In this document: piece after piece, positions 16,647 to 26,765 of the stretch
Position numbering within the stretch: position 1 is the first letter of the stretch
Layout: every line of letters starts with the position of its first letter
Assembly (NCBI GenBank): GCA_051861445.1
Contig: JBHYCS010000004.1
Span: forward strand, 62,001 to 126,000
Length of the DNA stretch: 64,000 nucleotides
Direction of reading: 5' to 3'
DNA from: Parasediminibacterium sp051861445
GTDB taxonomy: Bacteria > Bacteroidota > Bacteroidia > Chitinophagales > Chitinophagaceae
Program-made: the position numbers and the translations under genes
The notes under the pieces: generated by a model
What the model saw: only the letters and a program-made list of their open reading frames with translations
Database searches by the model: none
Told to the model about the DNA's origin: nothing

Positions 16647-17963
16647 ATGACTAAGTCAAGTCCTATTCCATTCATACTACTCGTTGCTTTTGCAGTGGTA
16701 GCTATGTTTACACCTTTATTTGCAGATTTTGACGGTTCTAAAGTATACAACTATGCAGATATTGCATGGTTGTTAATTTCGGCGGCATTGGTTTTATTAA
16801 TGACGCCAGGATTATCGTTTTTTTACGGCGGTATGGTGGCTAAAAAGAATGTTATATCTACCATGTTACAAAGCTTTATAGCTACTGGTTTAATCAGCGT
16901 ACTTTGGGTAGTTGTAGGTTTTAGCTTGGCTTTTGGAAAATCTTATGGCGGTTTTATTGGAGACCCAACTGAGTTCTTCTTCTTTAAAGGCATTAATGCT
17001 GCTGCTCCTTGGAGTTTAGCACCCACTATTCCTTTATTGCTATTTGCATTATTCCAAATGAAGTTTGCTATCATTACACCTGCTTTGGTGGTTGGTGCAA
17101 CTGCAGAGCGTATACGTTTTACATCGTATGTGTTGTTTATGGTGTTATTTAGCATACTAATTTATGCACCATTAGCCCATTGGACTTGGCATCCAGAAGG
17201 TATTTTATTTAAAATGGGTGTTCTTGACTTTGCAGGTGGAACCGTTGTGCATATTTCTGCTGGTTGTTCAGCATTGGCTGGAGCCATTATTTTGAAAAGA
17301 AGAAAAGCTCATATTGCTCAAGAAGCTCACCAACCTGCTAATGTACCATATGTATTATTAGGTACAGGTTTACTATGGTTTGGTTGGTTTGGTTTCAATG
17401 CTGGTTCTGCCGTAGGTGCAGGAAGTTTAGCAGTTTCTGCTTTTGCAACTACTAACACCGCTTCAGCTGCTGCAGGTTTAGCTTGGATTTTCTTTGATGC
17501 CCTAAGAGGAAGAAAACCTTCTGCATTGGGTTTCTGTATTGGTGCAGTTGTAGGTTTAGTTGCCATTACACCAGGTGCTGGCTTTGTTGGCATTCCACAA
17601 AGTATTATTATTGGTGTAGTTGGTGCTGTATTATCTAATCTAGCAGTATACTGGAAAGGAAAAACAACAATCGACGATACTTTAGACGTATTCCCTTGTC
17701 ATGGTATTGGTGGTATTGTTGGTATGATTTTAACTGGCGTATTTGCAAACAAAAAAATCAACGCATTTGGTAATGATGGATTGTTTTATGGTGGAACAGA
17801 ATTCTTCTTAAAACAATTACTAGGTTGCCTAATTGTAGTTGTATTTTCTGTAGTAATGGGTTTTGTTGTCTTCAAAATTGTTGATTTAATTCATCCATTA
17901 CGTGTTCCTGAAGCAGACGAAGAAGTGGGATTAGATATTTCTCAACACGACGAAAGCATCTAA
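16647..17963 (+). CDS. amtB: Ammonium transporter, second copy
   Basis: 438 aa. Same architecture as the first copy: GLSFFYGGMVAKKN, APLAHWTWHPEGI, DFAGGTVVHISAGCSALAGA, WFGWFGFNAGSAVG and DTLDVFPCHGIGGIVG, with both pore histidines. The C-terminal tail ends in the same E-E-E-V/E-E-V-G-L-D-x-SQH pattern as copy one. It starts 49 bp after the barrel gene and is followed by a clear terminator (17986-18016). The sequences have drifted enough (N-terminus, tail) that both are likely kept by selection, perhaps with different affinity or regulation. Confidence 0.95.
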   Translation: MTKSSPIPFILLVAFAVVAMFTPLFADFDGSKVYNYADIAWLLISAALVLLMTPGLSFFYGGMVAKKNVISTMLQSFIATGLISVLWVVVGFSLAFGKSYGGFIGDPTEFFFFKGINAAAPWSLAPTIPLLLFALFQMKFAIITPALVVGATAERIRFTSYVLFMVLFSILIYAPLAHWTWHPEGILFKMGVLDFAGGTVVHISAGCSALAGAIILKRRKAHIAQEAHQPANVPYVLLGTGLLWFGWFGFNAGSAVGAGSLAVSAFATTNTASAAAGLAWIFFDALRGRKPSALGFCIGAVVGLVAITPGAGFVGIPQSIIIGVVGAVLSNLAVYWKGKTTIDDTLDVFPCHGIGGIVGMILTGVFANKKINAFGNDGLFYGGTEFFLKQLLGCLIVVVFSVVMGFVVFKIVDLIHPLRVPEADEEVGLDISQHDESI

Positions 17964-17985
17964 TTCATTCATTTGCATATCTTTC

Positions 17986-18018
17986 AAACGGCTACTCCTT
18001 TTTTGGGTAGCCGTTTTT
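17986..18018 (+). terminator. Terminator after the amt cluster
   Basis: 10-base arms AAACGGCTAC and GTAGCCGTTT around an 11-base loop, followed by T-run. Confidence 0.9.
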
Positions 18019-18141
18019 ATTTTGAGTTACAAGGAATACAAATCAGTTTGTTCAAATGTTTTCTGGCTTTCAAACATTTTGCTACTTTATGTTATAGCGT
18101 TTTGAATAAAATTTATTTGGGATAATTTCTAGTATGAAAAT

Positions 18142-18167
18142 AAAAAAAGCAACTATTGCTAGTTGCT
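18142..18167 (-). terminator. Terminator of the tRNA-Gln gene
   Basis: 8-base arms (AGCAACTA/TAGTTGCT) with a 4-base loop; the A-run at 18142-18148 is a T-run on the minus strand. It lies just after the tRNA 3' end. Confidence 0.75.
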
Positions 18168-18173
18168 TATAAT

Positions 18174-18247
18174 TGGTTGGGTTACCTGGATTCGAACCAA
18201 GACAGACAGAACCAAAAACTGTAGTGCTACCATTACACAATAACCCA
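18174..18247 (-). tRNA. tRNA-Gln (anticodon TTG)
   Basis: The complement folds as a cloverleaf: acceptor arms TGGGTTA/TAACCCA, D loop AATGGTAG, anticodon loop TT-TTG-GT flanked by ACAG/CTGT, T arm with TTCGAAT, discriminator A and an encoded CCA (18174-18176). The innermost anticodon-stem pair is T-T (positions 31 and 39), a small oddity. A terminator follows directly. Confidence 0.92.
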
Positions 18248-18503
18248 ATCCTGTCTCAATTATTTCTAATTGGAGTGCAAAAATAGGGGTGTGAGCTACT
18301 TACTCCAAATTTTTTTGTGAAAAATTTTATTTGCCTTTTGTATTGCTTAATAGATAGACTAATCTGTATCAAATATTAACCAATGATTGATACTAAAATT
18401 GCTCCAACAGCTTTTATTCATCCATAATCATTCAATATCTGCCCATTTCATTTAATAATGAACAGATACTAAAAAGTAAGAAATAGGCTAGTATTTACTG
18501 CCA

Positions 18504-19787
18504 CTATATTGTAATTACTAAATAATAGTTTTTCTTTCCTTTTTGTATTAAGATATATTTTTCTTGCAATAAATCTTCGGTTGTTAATTGTGTTTTTTCA
18601 ACAGATAATTTTTGTTTGTTAATGGCAATGCTACCTGCTTGCAACATTTTTCTAGCCTCACTTTTACTAGGTAATATTTGCGATTCTGCTAAAAAACTCA
18701 CTAAATCGTATCCATCTACAATTTTTGTTTTTTCAATTTCAACAGTAGGCACACCTTCCATTACTTGCAACAATTGTGTTTCTGTAAGCGATTGTAAAAT
18801 CGCTGCTGTATCGTTGCTAAACAAAATTTCGCTTGCTTTTACAGCAAATTCATAATCGGCACGGCTATGTACAAAAACTGTTAATTCTTCTGCCAATTTT
18901 TTTTGTAAAATACGTTCATGTGGTGCATTTTCATGAGCATATACAAGAGCATCAATAGTTGGTTTATCTAATAACGTAAACAATTTTATCCATGCTTTTG
19001 CATCTTCATCACTTGCATTTAGCCAAAATTGGTAAAACTGATAAGGGCTCGTTTTGCCAGCATCTAACCAAATATTTCCTTTCTCCGATTTTCCAAATTT
19101 GCCTCCATCTGCCTTTTTTACTAGTGGACAAGTAAATGCAAATGCTTCACCACCCATTTTTCGTCTAATCAATTCCGTTCCTGTGGTAATATTTCCCCAT
19201 TGATCGCTACCACCCATTTGTAGCTTACAGTTCTTGTGTTTATATAACCAATAAAAATCGTAACCTTGAATTAGTTGATACGTAAATTCTGTAAAACTCA
19301 TTCCATTATCGCCTTCTAAACGCTTCTTTACACTGTCTTTAGCCATCATGTAATTTACCGTAATGTGTTTGCCAGCGTCTCTAATAAAATCTAAAAAAGA
19401 AATGTCTTTAAACCAATCAAAGTTGTTCACCATTTCGGCTTTATTGGGCAATGATTCGTCGAAGTTTAAAAAGCGTTCTAATTGTTTTTTTATACCAGCT
19501 TGGTTGGCTGCAAGCACATCTATACTTAATAAATTTCTTTCTTCACTTTTACCCGAAGGATCTCCAATCATACCAGTTGCACCACCAACTAAAGCAAAAG
19601 GTTTATGACCAGCTTTTTGCAAATGCACCAACAATAAAATTGGTACTAAACTACCAATATGTAAACTATCGCTAGTAGGGTCAAAACCAATATAAGCACT
19701 CGTCATTTCTTTATTCAATTGCTCTTCAGTGCCAGGCATCATATCTTGAATCATGCCTCTCCAACGTAATTCTTCAATAAAAGTCAT
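18504..19787 (-). CDS. tyrS: Tyrosyl-tRNA synthetase
   Basis: 427 aa, class I aminoacyl-tRNA synthetase that charges tRNA-Tyr. Seen: HIGH-type motif H43-I-G-S46; GDPSGKSEER (75-84); tyrosine-binding YQLIQGYDF (170-178); GGSDQWGNI (192-200); KMSKS-type K230-F-G-K-S234; and a C-terminal S4 RNA-binding domain (about 355-427, K-S-E-A-R-K-M-L-Q). Full length. It stands alone, with tRNA-Gln downstream and no partner gene. A TACATTTG box at 19806-19813 gives a very short leader. Confidence 0.96.
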   Translation of the reverse strand: MTFIEELRWRGMIQDMMPGTEEQLNKEMTSAYIGFDPTSDSLHIGSLVPILLLVHLQKAGHKPFALVGGATGMIGDPSGKSEERNLLSIDVLAANQAGIKKQLERFLNFDESLPNKAEMVNNFDWFKDISFLDFIRDAGKHITVNYMMAKDSVKKRLEGDNGMSFTEFTYQLIQGYDFYWLYKHKNCKLQMGGSDQWGNITTGTELIRRKMGGEAFAFTCPLVKKADGGKFGKSEKGNIWLDAGKTSPYQFYQFWLNASDEDAKAWIKLFTLLDKPTIDALVYAHENAPHERILQKKLAEELTVFVHSRADYEFAVKASEILFSNDTAAILQSLTETQLLQVMEGVPTVEIEKTKIVDGYDLVSFLAESQILPSKSEARKMLQAGSIAINKQKLSVEKTQLTTEDLLQEKYILIQKGKKNYYLVITI

Positions 19788-20119
19788 TCCTTTAAAAATT
19801 TACGACAAATGTAAAGTATCAATCGTTTTATCGAATGCTAATTTTAAGTGCCACATCAATACAAAAAGAAAGAATTTTATGTAACCAGCTGCATTGCTAC
19901 TATTGGGCTTCTGTTGCGTCGCACTCTTGTACGTTCATATCGCTTTGCAACAATTCATTCAGTACTTTTCAATTTTTTATTTCATAAACAAATCATTTTT
20001 TTCAAGAAAAACAATGATTTTATCATTAATTACAATAAATAGGTGCAGCATTTTACACATATTTACACTCTCTAAAAAAAACCTATTAAATTACATGCCT
20101 ATTCGATACAACGTTTACA
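19788..20119. other. Intergenic region between tyrS and the PorV-like gene
   Basis: 332 bp. Besides the tyrS -7 box, nothing is recognisable. Short open frames here (for example around 19848-20196) have no start context, domain or codon pattern and are taken as chance. Confidence 0.5.
19806..19813 (-). promoter_or_regulatory. TAnnTTTG -7 box for tyrS
   Basis: Minus-strand TACATTTG, 19 bp ahead of the start codon; no clear -33 TTTG partner. Confidence 0.35.
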
Positions 20120-21226
20120 ATGAAGTATACAAACAGGTTAATTGTATTTATTTTAATCGTACTTATACACCAGTATGGTTATGGTCAGTTTCGTAAATAT
20201 TCCAATGAATTTTTAAATATTGGTGCAGGTGCAAGAGGTTTAGCAATGGGTGGAGCACAAATAGCTTCTGTTAAAGATGGAACAGCCGGTTATTGGAATC
20301 CTGCAGGTTTGGTTTACGTAACCAATCAACCACAGCTAAACGTTATGCATGCAGAATATTTTTCTGGAATTGCAAAATACGATTATGCATCACTAGCTTT
20401 TCCATCGAAAGATCAAAAACGAACACTCGGCATTTCTTTGTTGCGATTTGCAGTAGACGATATTCCCAATACTTTGTATTTAGTAGAGCCAGATGGAAGT
20501 ATTAATTACAACAATATCACTACTTTTTCATCGGCCGATTATGCTGTATTACTCAGTTTTGCTCAAAAAATAAAAGACGAAAAAGATGTTTCTATTAGTA
20601 TTGGTGGCAATGCAAAAATAATTCACAGAAATGTAGGCAGTTTTGCCAAAGCTTGGGGTTTTGGTTTAGATGCAGGTATTCAAATACGAAAAGGATCTTG
20701 GCGTTTAGCAGCCGTTTTAAGAGATGCAACCACCACATTTAATGCATGGAAATACACATTTACAGAAAGAGAAAAAGAAGTTTTGTATTTAACCAATAAT
20801 GATATTCCTGTAAAAAGTACAGAAAACACAGCTCCACGGTTAATTGTTGCAGGTGGTTATTTATTTGAGTTTTCAAAAAAGTTTAGTTTGCTAGCAGAAG
20901 CCAACGTGCACCTCACTTTTGATGGAAAAAGAAATACATTAATTAGTACATCTGCTTTAAGTGCAGACCCAAATATTGGCTTAGAAGCCAACATAAATAA
21001 TAGCTTGTTCTTACGTGGTGGAATTTCGAATTTTCAACGAGCTTTAAGCGATGGAGATACTACCAATCAAAAAAAAGTATGGATTTACCAGCCAAGTGTA
21101 GGTGCAGGATTTAAAATAGGAAATGCAGCTATTGATTATGCATTTACCAACTTAGCCAATCAATCAAACCCTTTATACACCCATATATTTTCATTGAAAA
21201 TAGACTTGGTTAAAAAAGTAAAATAA
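20120..21226 (+). CDS. PorV/PorQ-family outer-membrane protein
   Basis: 368 aa. Seen: signal peptide (about 1-23, ending Y-G-Q); then FLNIGAGARGLAMGGAQIA, the N-terminal signature of the PorV/PorQ (DUF3308-type) family with N-P-A-G near residue 58; and strand-rich remainder to a C-terminal L-K-I-D-L barrel end. Known: PorV shuttles type IX cargo to the PorU sortase at the outer membrane. It precedes the C25 sortase by 9 bp, so the pair is one operon and likely one machine. It lacks the canonical PorV wording (A-R-A-G-G-M-G-D), so I treat it as a PorV-like partner of PorU2 rather than the core porV. Confidence 0.8.
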   Translation: MKYTNRLIVFILIVLIHQYGYGQFRKYSNEFLNIGAGARGLAMGGAQIASVKDGTAGYWNPAGLVYVTNQPQLNVMHAEYFSGIAKYDYASLAFPSKDQKRTLGISLLRFAVDDIPNTLYLVEPDGSINYNNITTFSSADYAVLLSFAQKIKDEKDVSISIGGNAKIIHRNVGSFAKAWGFGLDAGIQIRKGSWRLAAVLRDATTTFNAWKYTFTEREKEVLYLTNNDIPVKSTENTAPRLIVAGGYLFEFSKKFSLLAEANVHLTFDGKRNTLISTSALSADPNIGLEANINNSLFLRGGISNFQRALSDGDTTNQKKVWIYQPSVGAGFKIGNAAIDYAFTNLANQSNPLYTHIFSLKIDLVKKVK

Positions 21227-21235
21227 TTACCATTT

Positions 21236-24200
21236 ATGCGTACATTATTCATCATTATATTTTCTATTCTTTGCTTAAAAGTGGTAGCACAGCCCTTAAA
21301 CAATGAATGGATTGATTACAGCAAAACCTACTACAAATTTAAAGTTGGTAAAACAGGTATTTATAGATTAAGCTTGAATGCATTAACTGCTATCAATATC
21401 CAAAATACACCTGTAGAGCAATTTCAATTATGGAGAAATGGTAAGCAAATTCCGTTGTTTACGACCAAACCCACAGGAGTAATGAATTCTACTGACTACA
21501 TCGAATTTTGGGGCGAACAAAATGATGGACAAACCGATCGATTTTTATACAGAGACCCTTCTTTTCAACTCAGCGATAAAATAAGTTTACAAACAGACAC
21601 AGCAGCGTTTTTTCTCACCATAAATCCTATCATTTCTTCTAATCTACGATTTACAACTGTAGCCAATAATGTAGCTGGCAATACTTTACCTGTAGAACCT
21701 TATTTTATTCATCAATATAGAATAGATTTTAGAGATAATTTAAATAGAGGTTTTGCTCAAAATGTAGGAGAGAATGTGTATTCATCTTCATACGATATTG
21801 GCGAATTTTTTAGTAGCAATGAAATTAGATTGACCAATTCACCATTTACAGTGAATGCTGGTAATTTGTTTGTAGCTAATGGAGCACCATCAGCAAGCGT
21901 ACAAATTGGTATGGCAGCAAACGCCGCAAAAGCTAGAAGTTTTGAGTTAAGTGCCAATAACAGTGTTTTGTTAACGCAACAAATGAATGGTTTTACAGCA
22001 GGAAATTATAGCAACAATAATGTTCCAATTTCGGTGTTTAACAATACTTCAGAATCTTTTAGACTAAGAATAGTAACAACAGATAGTTTTGATAGAATTG
22101 TTTGTTCTTACATTAATCTACAATATCCTCGACAGTTTAATTTTGGAGGAGCCAATAATTTTAAGTTCAGTATACCTGCAAATACCACAGGAAAATTTTT
22201 GAATATTACCAATTTTAACAGTGGTAATGGTTTACCCATTTTGTATGATATAACTACATTAAAAAGATATGTTGCAAATGTTGCCAATAATGGAACATTA
22301 CAATTTGCTTTACCGCCTTCTTCTGAAAATATTGAGTACATTTTAGTAAGCCAAGATGTAACAAATATTACTGCGATAAATAGTTTACAGCAAAAAACAT
22401 TTATCAATTATGCAGCAGCTAATTATCATGCAGATTATTTAATTATCACCAATCAGTTATTAACCAATAATAGCACGGCTGTTGAAGATTACAGAGCATA
22501 TAGAAGCAGCATTGCAGGTGGAAATTTTACTGCTAAGGTGTATGATATTGATGAGTTGGTAGATCAGTTTGCTTATGGCATAAAAAAACATCCGTTAAGT
22601 ATTAAAAACTTTATTCGTTTTGCAAGGCAAAACTTTACGAGTAAACAACCAGCTTTTGTATTTTTAATTGGCAAAGCAACTACGTATGAAGATTATAGGC
22701 GAAGAGAAAGTTCTCCTTTTGCCGATCGATTAAATTTGGTTCCTACATGGGGTTGGCCAGCATCAGATATTTTATTGGTTTCGTCCAGTCTTGCACCTGT
22801 TCCTTCTGTTGCAGTTGGAAGATTATCTGCCATTACACCACAAGAAGTAGCTGTTTATTTAGATAAAGTAAAAGATTTTGATTTACAAGCAATCAATACC
22901 AATCAAACCATTGCTAGTAAAGCTTGGATGAAGCAAATGGTACATGTTGCTGGGGCAAATGATGCCAATTTAGATGCACTACTAACTGGTTATTTACGAG
23001 GCTATGAAAATATTGCAAAAGATACTTTAATTGGAGCTACGGTTAACAATTTTGGTAAAAGTACAACTGGTGCTGTAACTACAATTACCAATGCAGAAAT
23101 GGAAAATTTATTTGCAAGTGGCATTAGTTTGCTTAGCTATTTTGGACATTCAGCAGCATCAGCATTAGACTATAATTTAAACGATCCTTCTGTTTATAAC
23201 AATACGGGTAAATATCCTTTCTTTTTGGTAAATGGCTGTAGTGCTGGTAACTTTTTCGACTTTGATGAATCTCGTTTTTCTGTAACTACAGCTTTGGCAG
23301 AAAAATTTGTATTAGCTCCTAAAAAAGGAGCAATTGGTTTTATTGCTAGTACGCATTTTGGGTTAACCACTTATTTAGATACTTATTCATCTGGATTTTA
23401 TCGTTCTGCGTCAAGAAGTACAGGCTATGGTAAAACTATTTCTAAAAATATGGCCGATGCTATTGCTACACTTCAAAATAGTTCGGGAAATTTTAGCGAT
23501 TATTTTGCTCGTCAACATGCAGAACAAACCATTTTACATGGAGATCCTGCATTAAAAATATACAGCAGCGATAAACCAGATTTTGTAATTGAAGCACCAC
23601 AAGTAATCGTTAGTCCTACTATATTATCTGTTGCAGATAATCAATTTACTGTAAAAACAAGAATTTACAATATTGGAAAAGCCACAGGAGATTCGTTGAT
23701 GGTAAGCATTAAACGTCAATATCCTGACGGAAGTATGGTGAATCTTTTTTCTAGAAGAATAAAATCCGTTCGATTTGTTGATTCGATTAGTATTAATGTA
23801 CCTATTATAGCAACAAGAGACAGAGGAACCAATAATATTATTGTACAAATAGATGATGATGGAAAGTATGATGAAATGAGTGAAAGCAACAACATTGTTT
23901 CTAAATCATTTGTAATTTTTGATGATGAATTAAGACCAGTTTTTCCATATAATTTTTCAATTATTAATCAATCTACTTCTAAATTAATTGCTTCAACAGC
24001 CAATCCGTTAAGCACCACTAAAAACTACCTTTTAGAGTTAGATACTACGGCATTATTTAATTCTCCATTTAAAATTTCGAGAAATGTAGCAAGTGTAGGT
24101 GGTGTAGTAGAATTTGATCCTGCAATTACATTTACAGACAGTACTGTTTATTATTGGCGTGTTGCACAAGTAGCAAGCAATGGACCAACTAGATTTAACG

Positions 24201-26305
24201 AAAGTAGTTTCATGTACACCTCTAAGAGTTTAGAAACAGGTTTTGGTCAGTCGCATTTATATCAACATTTTAAATCGAATACAAGCAGAATTAGTTTAGA
24301 TAGCAATTCAAGACGTTGGAAGTTTGGTAATAATCAATCCTTATTGCAAATAACGCATTCAATTTTTCCATATTATAGAGAACCTGTTAATTTTCAAATT
24401 ACAGTAAATGGACAAATTATTACTCAAAGTGCATGTATTGGTAATTCTATCATTTTTAATGTTTTTGATCCAGTTACCTTAAAACCTTTCTTTAATCAAA
24501 CTAATCCGTCAATGATAGGAAATGGAGGTACTTATGGTGGATTTATGGGTAGTGCAATGTCGTGTGCATCTGTAGGTAGTGCTTACAATTTTGAATTTTC
24601 GTATTTAGATGTAGCTAATAGAAACAAAATCAGAGATTTTATGAATTGGATACCGAATGGAGCCGTTGTTACCGCAAGATTAATTTTTGACAATTCACCC
24701 GTTGGATTTGTAAACGATTGGAAAAATGATGGAACAAGCAATACTATGTATCATTTATTGAAACAAGCAGGTTTTTCAGACATCGATTCGTTTAATGTAC
24801 CAAGAACTTGGAGTTTTATTTATACGAAAAACAATCCATCGTTTACTCCAATTTCAAAGTTTACCAATGGCTTATTTGATAATATTTTAATCAATGCTAT
24901 TATAACCAATACGGATACTTTAGGATATATTTATTCACCCACATTTGGCCCAGCTACTAGTTGGAAACAACTGCAATGGCGTGGAAGTAGTTTGGATAAT
25001 TCAAACGGAGATATTCCACAAATTGATGTATTTGGGGTGAATACATCAGGACAAGAAACGAAGTTGCTTACCGTTTTGGCAAATAATCAAAACGTTGATA
25101 TTTCTGGTATCAATGCTACCAATTATCCATATTTGAAATTGGCAATGAAAAATCAAGACAGTATTCATTTTACGCCATATCAATTGAGATATTGGAGGCT
25201 AACTGGAAATATGGTAAGTGAAGGTGCTCTTTCTCCCAACATTCTGTACAACATAAAAGATACGCTTGAAGCAGGTGAGCCATTATCAATTGCTATTGCC
25301 TTTAAAAATGTTAGCAATACAACTTTCAGTGATAGTTTAGACGTAAAGTTGCAGGTAGTTAACCAAAGCAATGTTACCAATACATTTAGTGTAAATAAAC
25401 TGAAGAAAATTGCAGCCAATGATACAGCAACTATTAGAACATTAATTGACACAAAAGCTTTTAGTGGAAATAATACGTTGTTTATAGATGTAAATCCTTC
25501 GAATAATCCAATAGAGCAGCATCGATTTAATAACTTTTTATACAAAAATTTCTTTGTTAAAGTAGACGATAAAAAGCCTTTGCTTGATGTAACGTTTGAT
25601 GGCGTACACATTTTAAACAATGATATCGTTTCTTCAAAACCTGCAATCAGAATTGAATTGAAAGATGAATCAACGTTTCAGTTGTTAAATGATACGTCAC
25701 TAGTAACGGTACAATTACGATATCCCAATTTTACCACACGAAGATTTAGATTTAATAATGATACACTAAGATTTACTGCTGCCACTACAACCAATAATAA
25801 AGCAATTGTAGATTTTTCGCCTTACTTACAACAAGATGGCGATTATGAATTAATTGTAACAGGAAAAGATAAAAGCGACAACGCAGCGGCTACACAAGAA
25901 TATAGAATTGCGTTTAAAGTTTACAATAAACCAATGATTAGTAATGTTTTTAATTACCCCAATCCATTTACTACATCTACTGCTTTTGCATTTACACTAA
26001 CCGGTAGTGAAGTGCCACAGAACATAAAAATTCAAATACTAACGGTTACTGGAAAAATTGTAAGAGAAATTACAAAATCTGAACTTGGACCAATAAGAAT
26101 TGGAAATAATATTACTGAATTTAAATGGGATGGAACAGATATGTTTGGAGCAAAATTGGCCAATGGTGTGTATTTATATAGAGTTATTACCAACTTAAAT
26201 GGTAATACACTCGATAAATTTAAAACCACCGATAGAAATGGGGGAAATGTAGATACCGATAAATATTTTAAAGCCGGTTACGGAAAGATGTACTTGATGC
26301 GATAA
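21236..26305 (+). CDS. C25-family (gingipain-like) peptidase, PorU2-type type IX sortase
   Basis: 1689 aa. Seen: signal peptide (about 1-18, ending V-A-Q); N-terminal strand-rich region; C25 caspase-like domain about 395-780 with catalytic His638 (Y-F-G-H-S) and Cys668 (N-G-C-S-A-G-N); then a CARDB-like repeat (about 800-890), further Ig-like regions, and a C-terminal FlgD-like/type A sorting domain from about N1573-Y-P-N-P-F to G-V-Y-L-Y-R and a short tail. Known: PorU removes the CTD from type IX cargo and attaches it to the surface; the longer PorU2 group is predicted to do the same but is poorly characterised. Operon with a PorV-like gene upstream (9 bp) and RDD gene downstream (9 bp). 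No frameshift over 5 kb. Confidence 0.85.
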   Translation: MRTLFIIIFSILCLKVVAQPLNNEWIDYSKTYYKFKVGKTGIYRLSLNALTAINIQNTPVEQFQLWRNGKQIPLFTTKPTGVMNSTDYIEFWGEQNDGQTDRFLYRDPSFQLSDKISLQTDTAAFFLTINPIISSNLRFTTVANNVAGNTLPVEPYFIHQYRIDFRDNLNRGFAQNVGENVYSSSYDIGEFFSSNEIRLTNSPFTVNAGNLFVANGAPSASVQIGMAANAAKARSFELSANNSVLLTQQMNGFTAGNYSNNNVPISVFNNTSESFRLRIVTTDSFDRIVCSYINLQYPRQFNFGGANNFKFSIPANTTGKFLNITNFNSGNGLPILYDITTLKRYVANVANNGTLQFALPPSSENIEYILVSQDVTNITAINSLQQKTFINYAAANYHADYLIITNQLLTNNSTAVEDYRAYRSSIAGGNFTAKVYDIDELVDQFAYGIKKHPLSIKNFIRFARQNFTSKQPAFVFLIGKATTYEDYRRRESSPFADRLNLVPTWGWPASDILLVSSSLAPVPSVAVGRLSAITPQEVAVYLDKVKDFDLQAINTNQTIASKAWMKQMVHVAGANDANLDALLTGYLRGYENIAKDTLIGATVNNFGKSTTGAVTTITNAEMENLFASGISLLSYFGHSAASALDYNLNDPSVYNNTGKYPFFLVNGCSAGNFFDFDESRFSVTTALAEKFVLAPKKGAIGFIASTHFGLTTYLDTYSSGFYRSASRSTGYGKTISKNMADAIATLQNSSGNFSDYFARQHAEQTILHGDPALKIYSSDKPDFVIEAPQVIVSPTILSVADNQFTVKTRIYNIGKATGDSLMVSIKRQYPDGSMVNLFSRRIKSVRFVDSISINVPIIATRDRGTNNIIVQIDDDGKYDEMSESNNIVSKSFVIFDDELRPVFPYNFSIINQSTSKLIASTANPLSTTKNYLLELDTTALFNSPFKISRNVASVGGVVEFDPAITFTDSTVYYWRVAQVASNGPTRFNESSFMYTSKSLETGFGQSHLYQHFKSNTSRISLDSNSRRWKFGNNQSLLQITHSIFPYYREPVNFQITVNGQIITQSACIGNSIIFNVFDPVTLKPFFNQTNPSMIGNGGTYGGFMGSAMSCASVGSAYNFEFSYLDVANRNKIRDFMNWIPNGAVVTARLIFDNSPVGFVNDWKNDGTSNTMYHLLKQAGFSDIDSFNVPRTWSFIYTKNNPSFTPISKFTNGLFDNILINAIITNTDTLGYIYSPTFGPATSWKQLQWRGSSLDNSNGDIPQIDVFGVNTSGQETKLLTVLANNQNVDISGINATNYPYLKLAMKNQDSIHFTPYQLRYWRLTGNMVSEGALSPNILYNIKDTLEAGEPLSIAIAFKNVSNTTFSDSLDVKLQVVNQSNVTNTFSVNKLKKIAANDTATIRTLIDTKAFSGNNTLFIDVNPSNNPIEQHRFNNFLYKNFFVKVDDKKPLLDVTFDGVHILNNDIVSSKPAIRIELKDESTFQLLNDTSLVTVQLRYPNFTTRRFRFNNDTLRFTAATTTNNKAIVDFSPYLQQDGDYELIVTGKDKSDNAAATQEYRIAFKVYNKPMISNVFNYPNPFTTSTAFAFTLTGSEVPQNIKIQILTVTGKIVREITKSELGPIRIGNNITEFKWDGTDMFGAKLANGVYLYRVITNLNGNTLDKFKTTDRNGGNVDTDKYFKAGYGKMYLMR

Positions 26306-26314
26306 CTTTGCAAC

Positions 26315-26692
26315 ATGAAAGCAGTAGGAATAGGCACGAGAGTGATTAATTTTTTAATAGATACACTCATTATATTTATCATAAGTATTCTATCTTTCCA
26401 AGTTTGGAATTGGTATGTTCGATTTTATGGGCTATTTCCTATTAATTTCGGCACATTATTTTTTAGTGTTTCTTTTATATTTTATAGTTTTTTCGAAGCC
26501 GTTTTTGCACGTACCCCTGGTAAATGGTTAAGCTACAGTAAAGTGGTGAATAGAAATGGAACAAAGGCCAATGTGTTGAAAGTTTTTGTACGAAGTCTTA
26601 CTCGTATTACCTTAATTGATTGTTTTTTTATTCCTTTTTTAGATAAGCCCTTACATGATTACGTAAGTAAAACAGAAGTGGTAGAAATTTAA
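26315..26692 (+). CDS. RDD-family membrane protein
   Basis: 125 aa. Seen: three predicted membrane helices (about 11-31, 41-62 and 96-113); R9/D17 in the RVINFLID N-terminal motif that names the family; and T-P-G-K-W-L near 67-72. Known: RDD proteins are small inner-membrane proteins, some implicated in Na+/H+ exchange; function is usually unknown. It is the last gene of the PorV-like/PorU2 operon, starting 9 bp after PorU2, which could hint at a membrane role linked to that sortase, though this may be coincidental. Confidence 0.85.
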   Translation: MKAVGIGTRVINFLIDTLIIFIISILSFQVWNWYVRFYGLFPINFGTLFFSVSFIFYSFFEAVFARTPGKWLSYSKVVNRNGTKANVLKVFVRSLTRITLIDCFFIPFLDKPLHDYVSKTEVVEI

Positions 26693-26707
26693 TGTTTGAG
26701 TTCACAC

Positions 26708-26748
26708 AAAAATCCCCTTTTTGCAATGATAGCAAAAAGGGGATTTTT
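26708..26748. terminator. Bidirectional terminator between the RDD gene and bioB
   Basis: Perfect 17-base arms (AAAAATCCCCTTTTTGC and complement) around a 7-base loop, A-run before and T-run after; serves both convergent genes. Confidence 0.9.
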
Positions 26749-26765
26749 ATATTATAGATTGAAAG

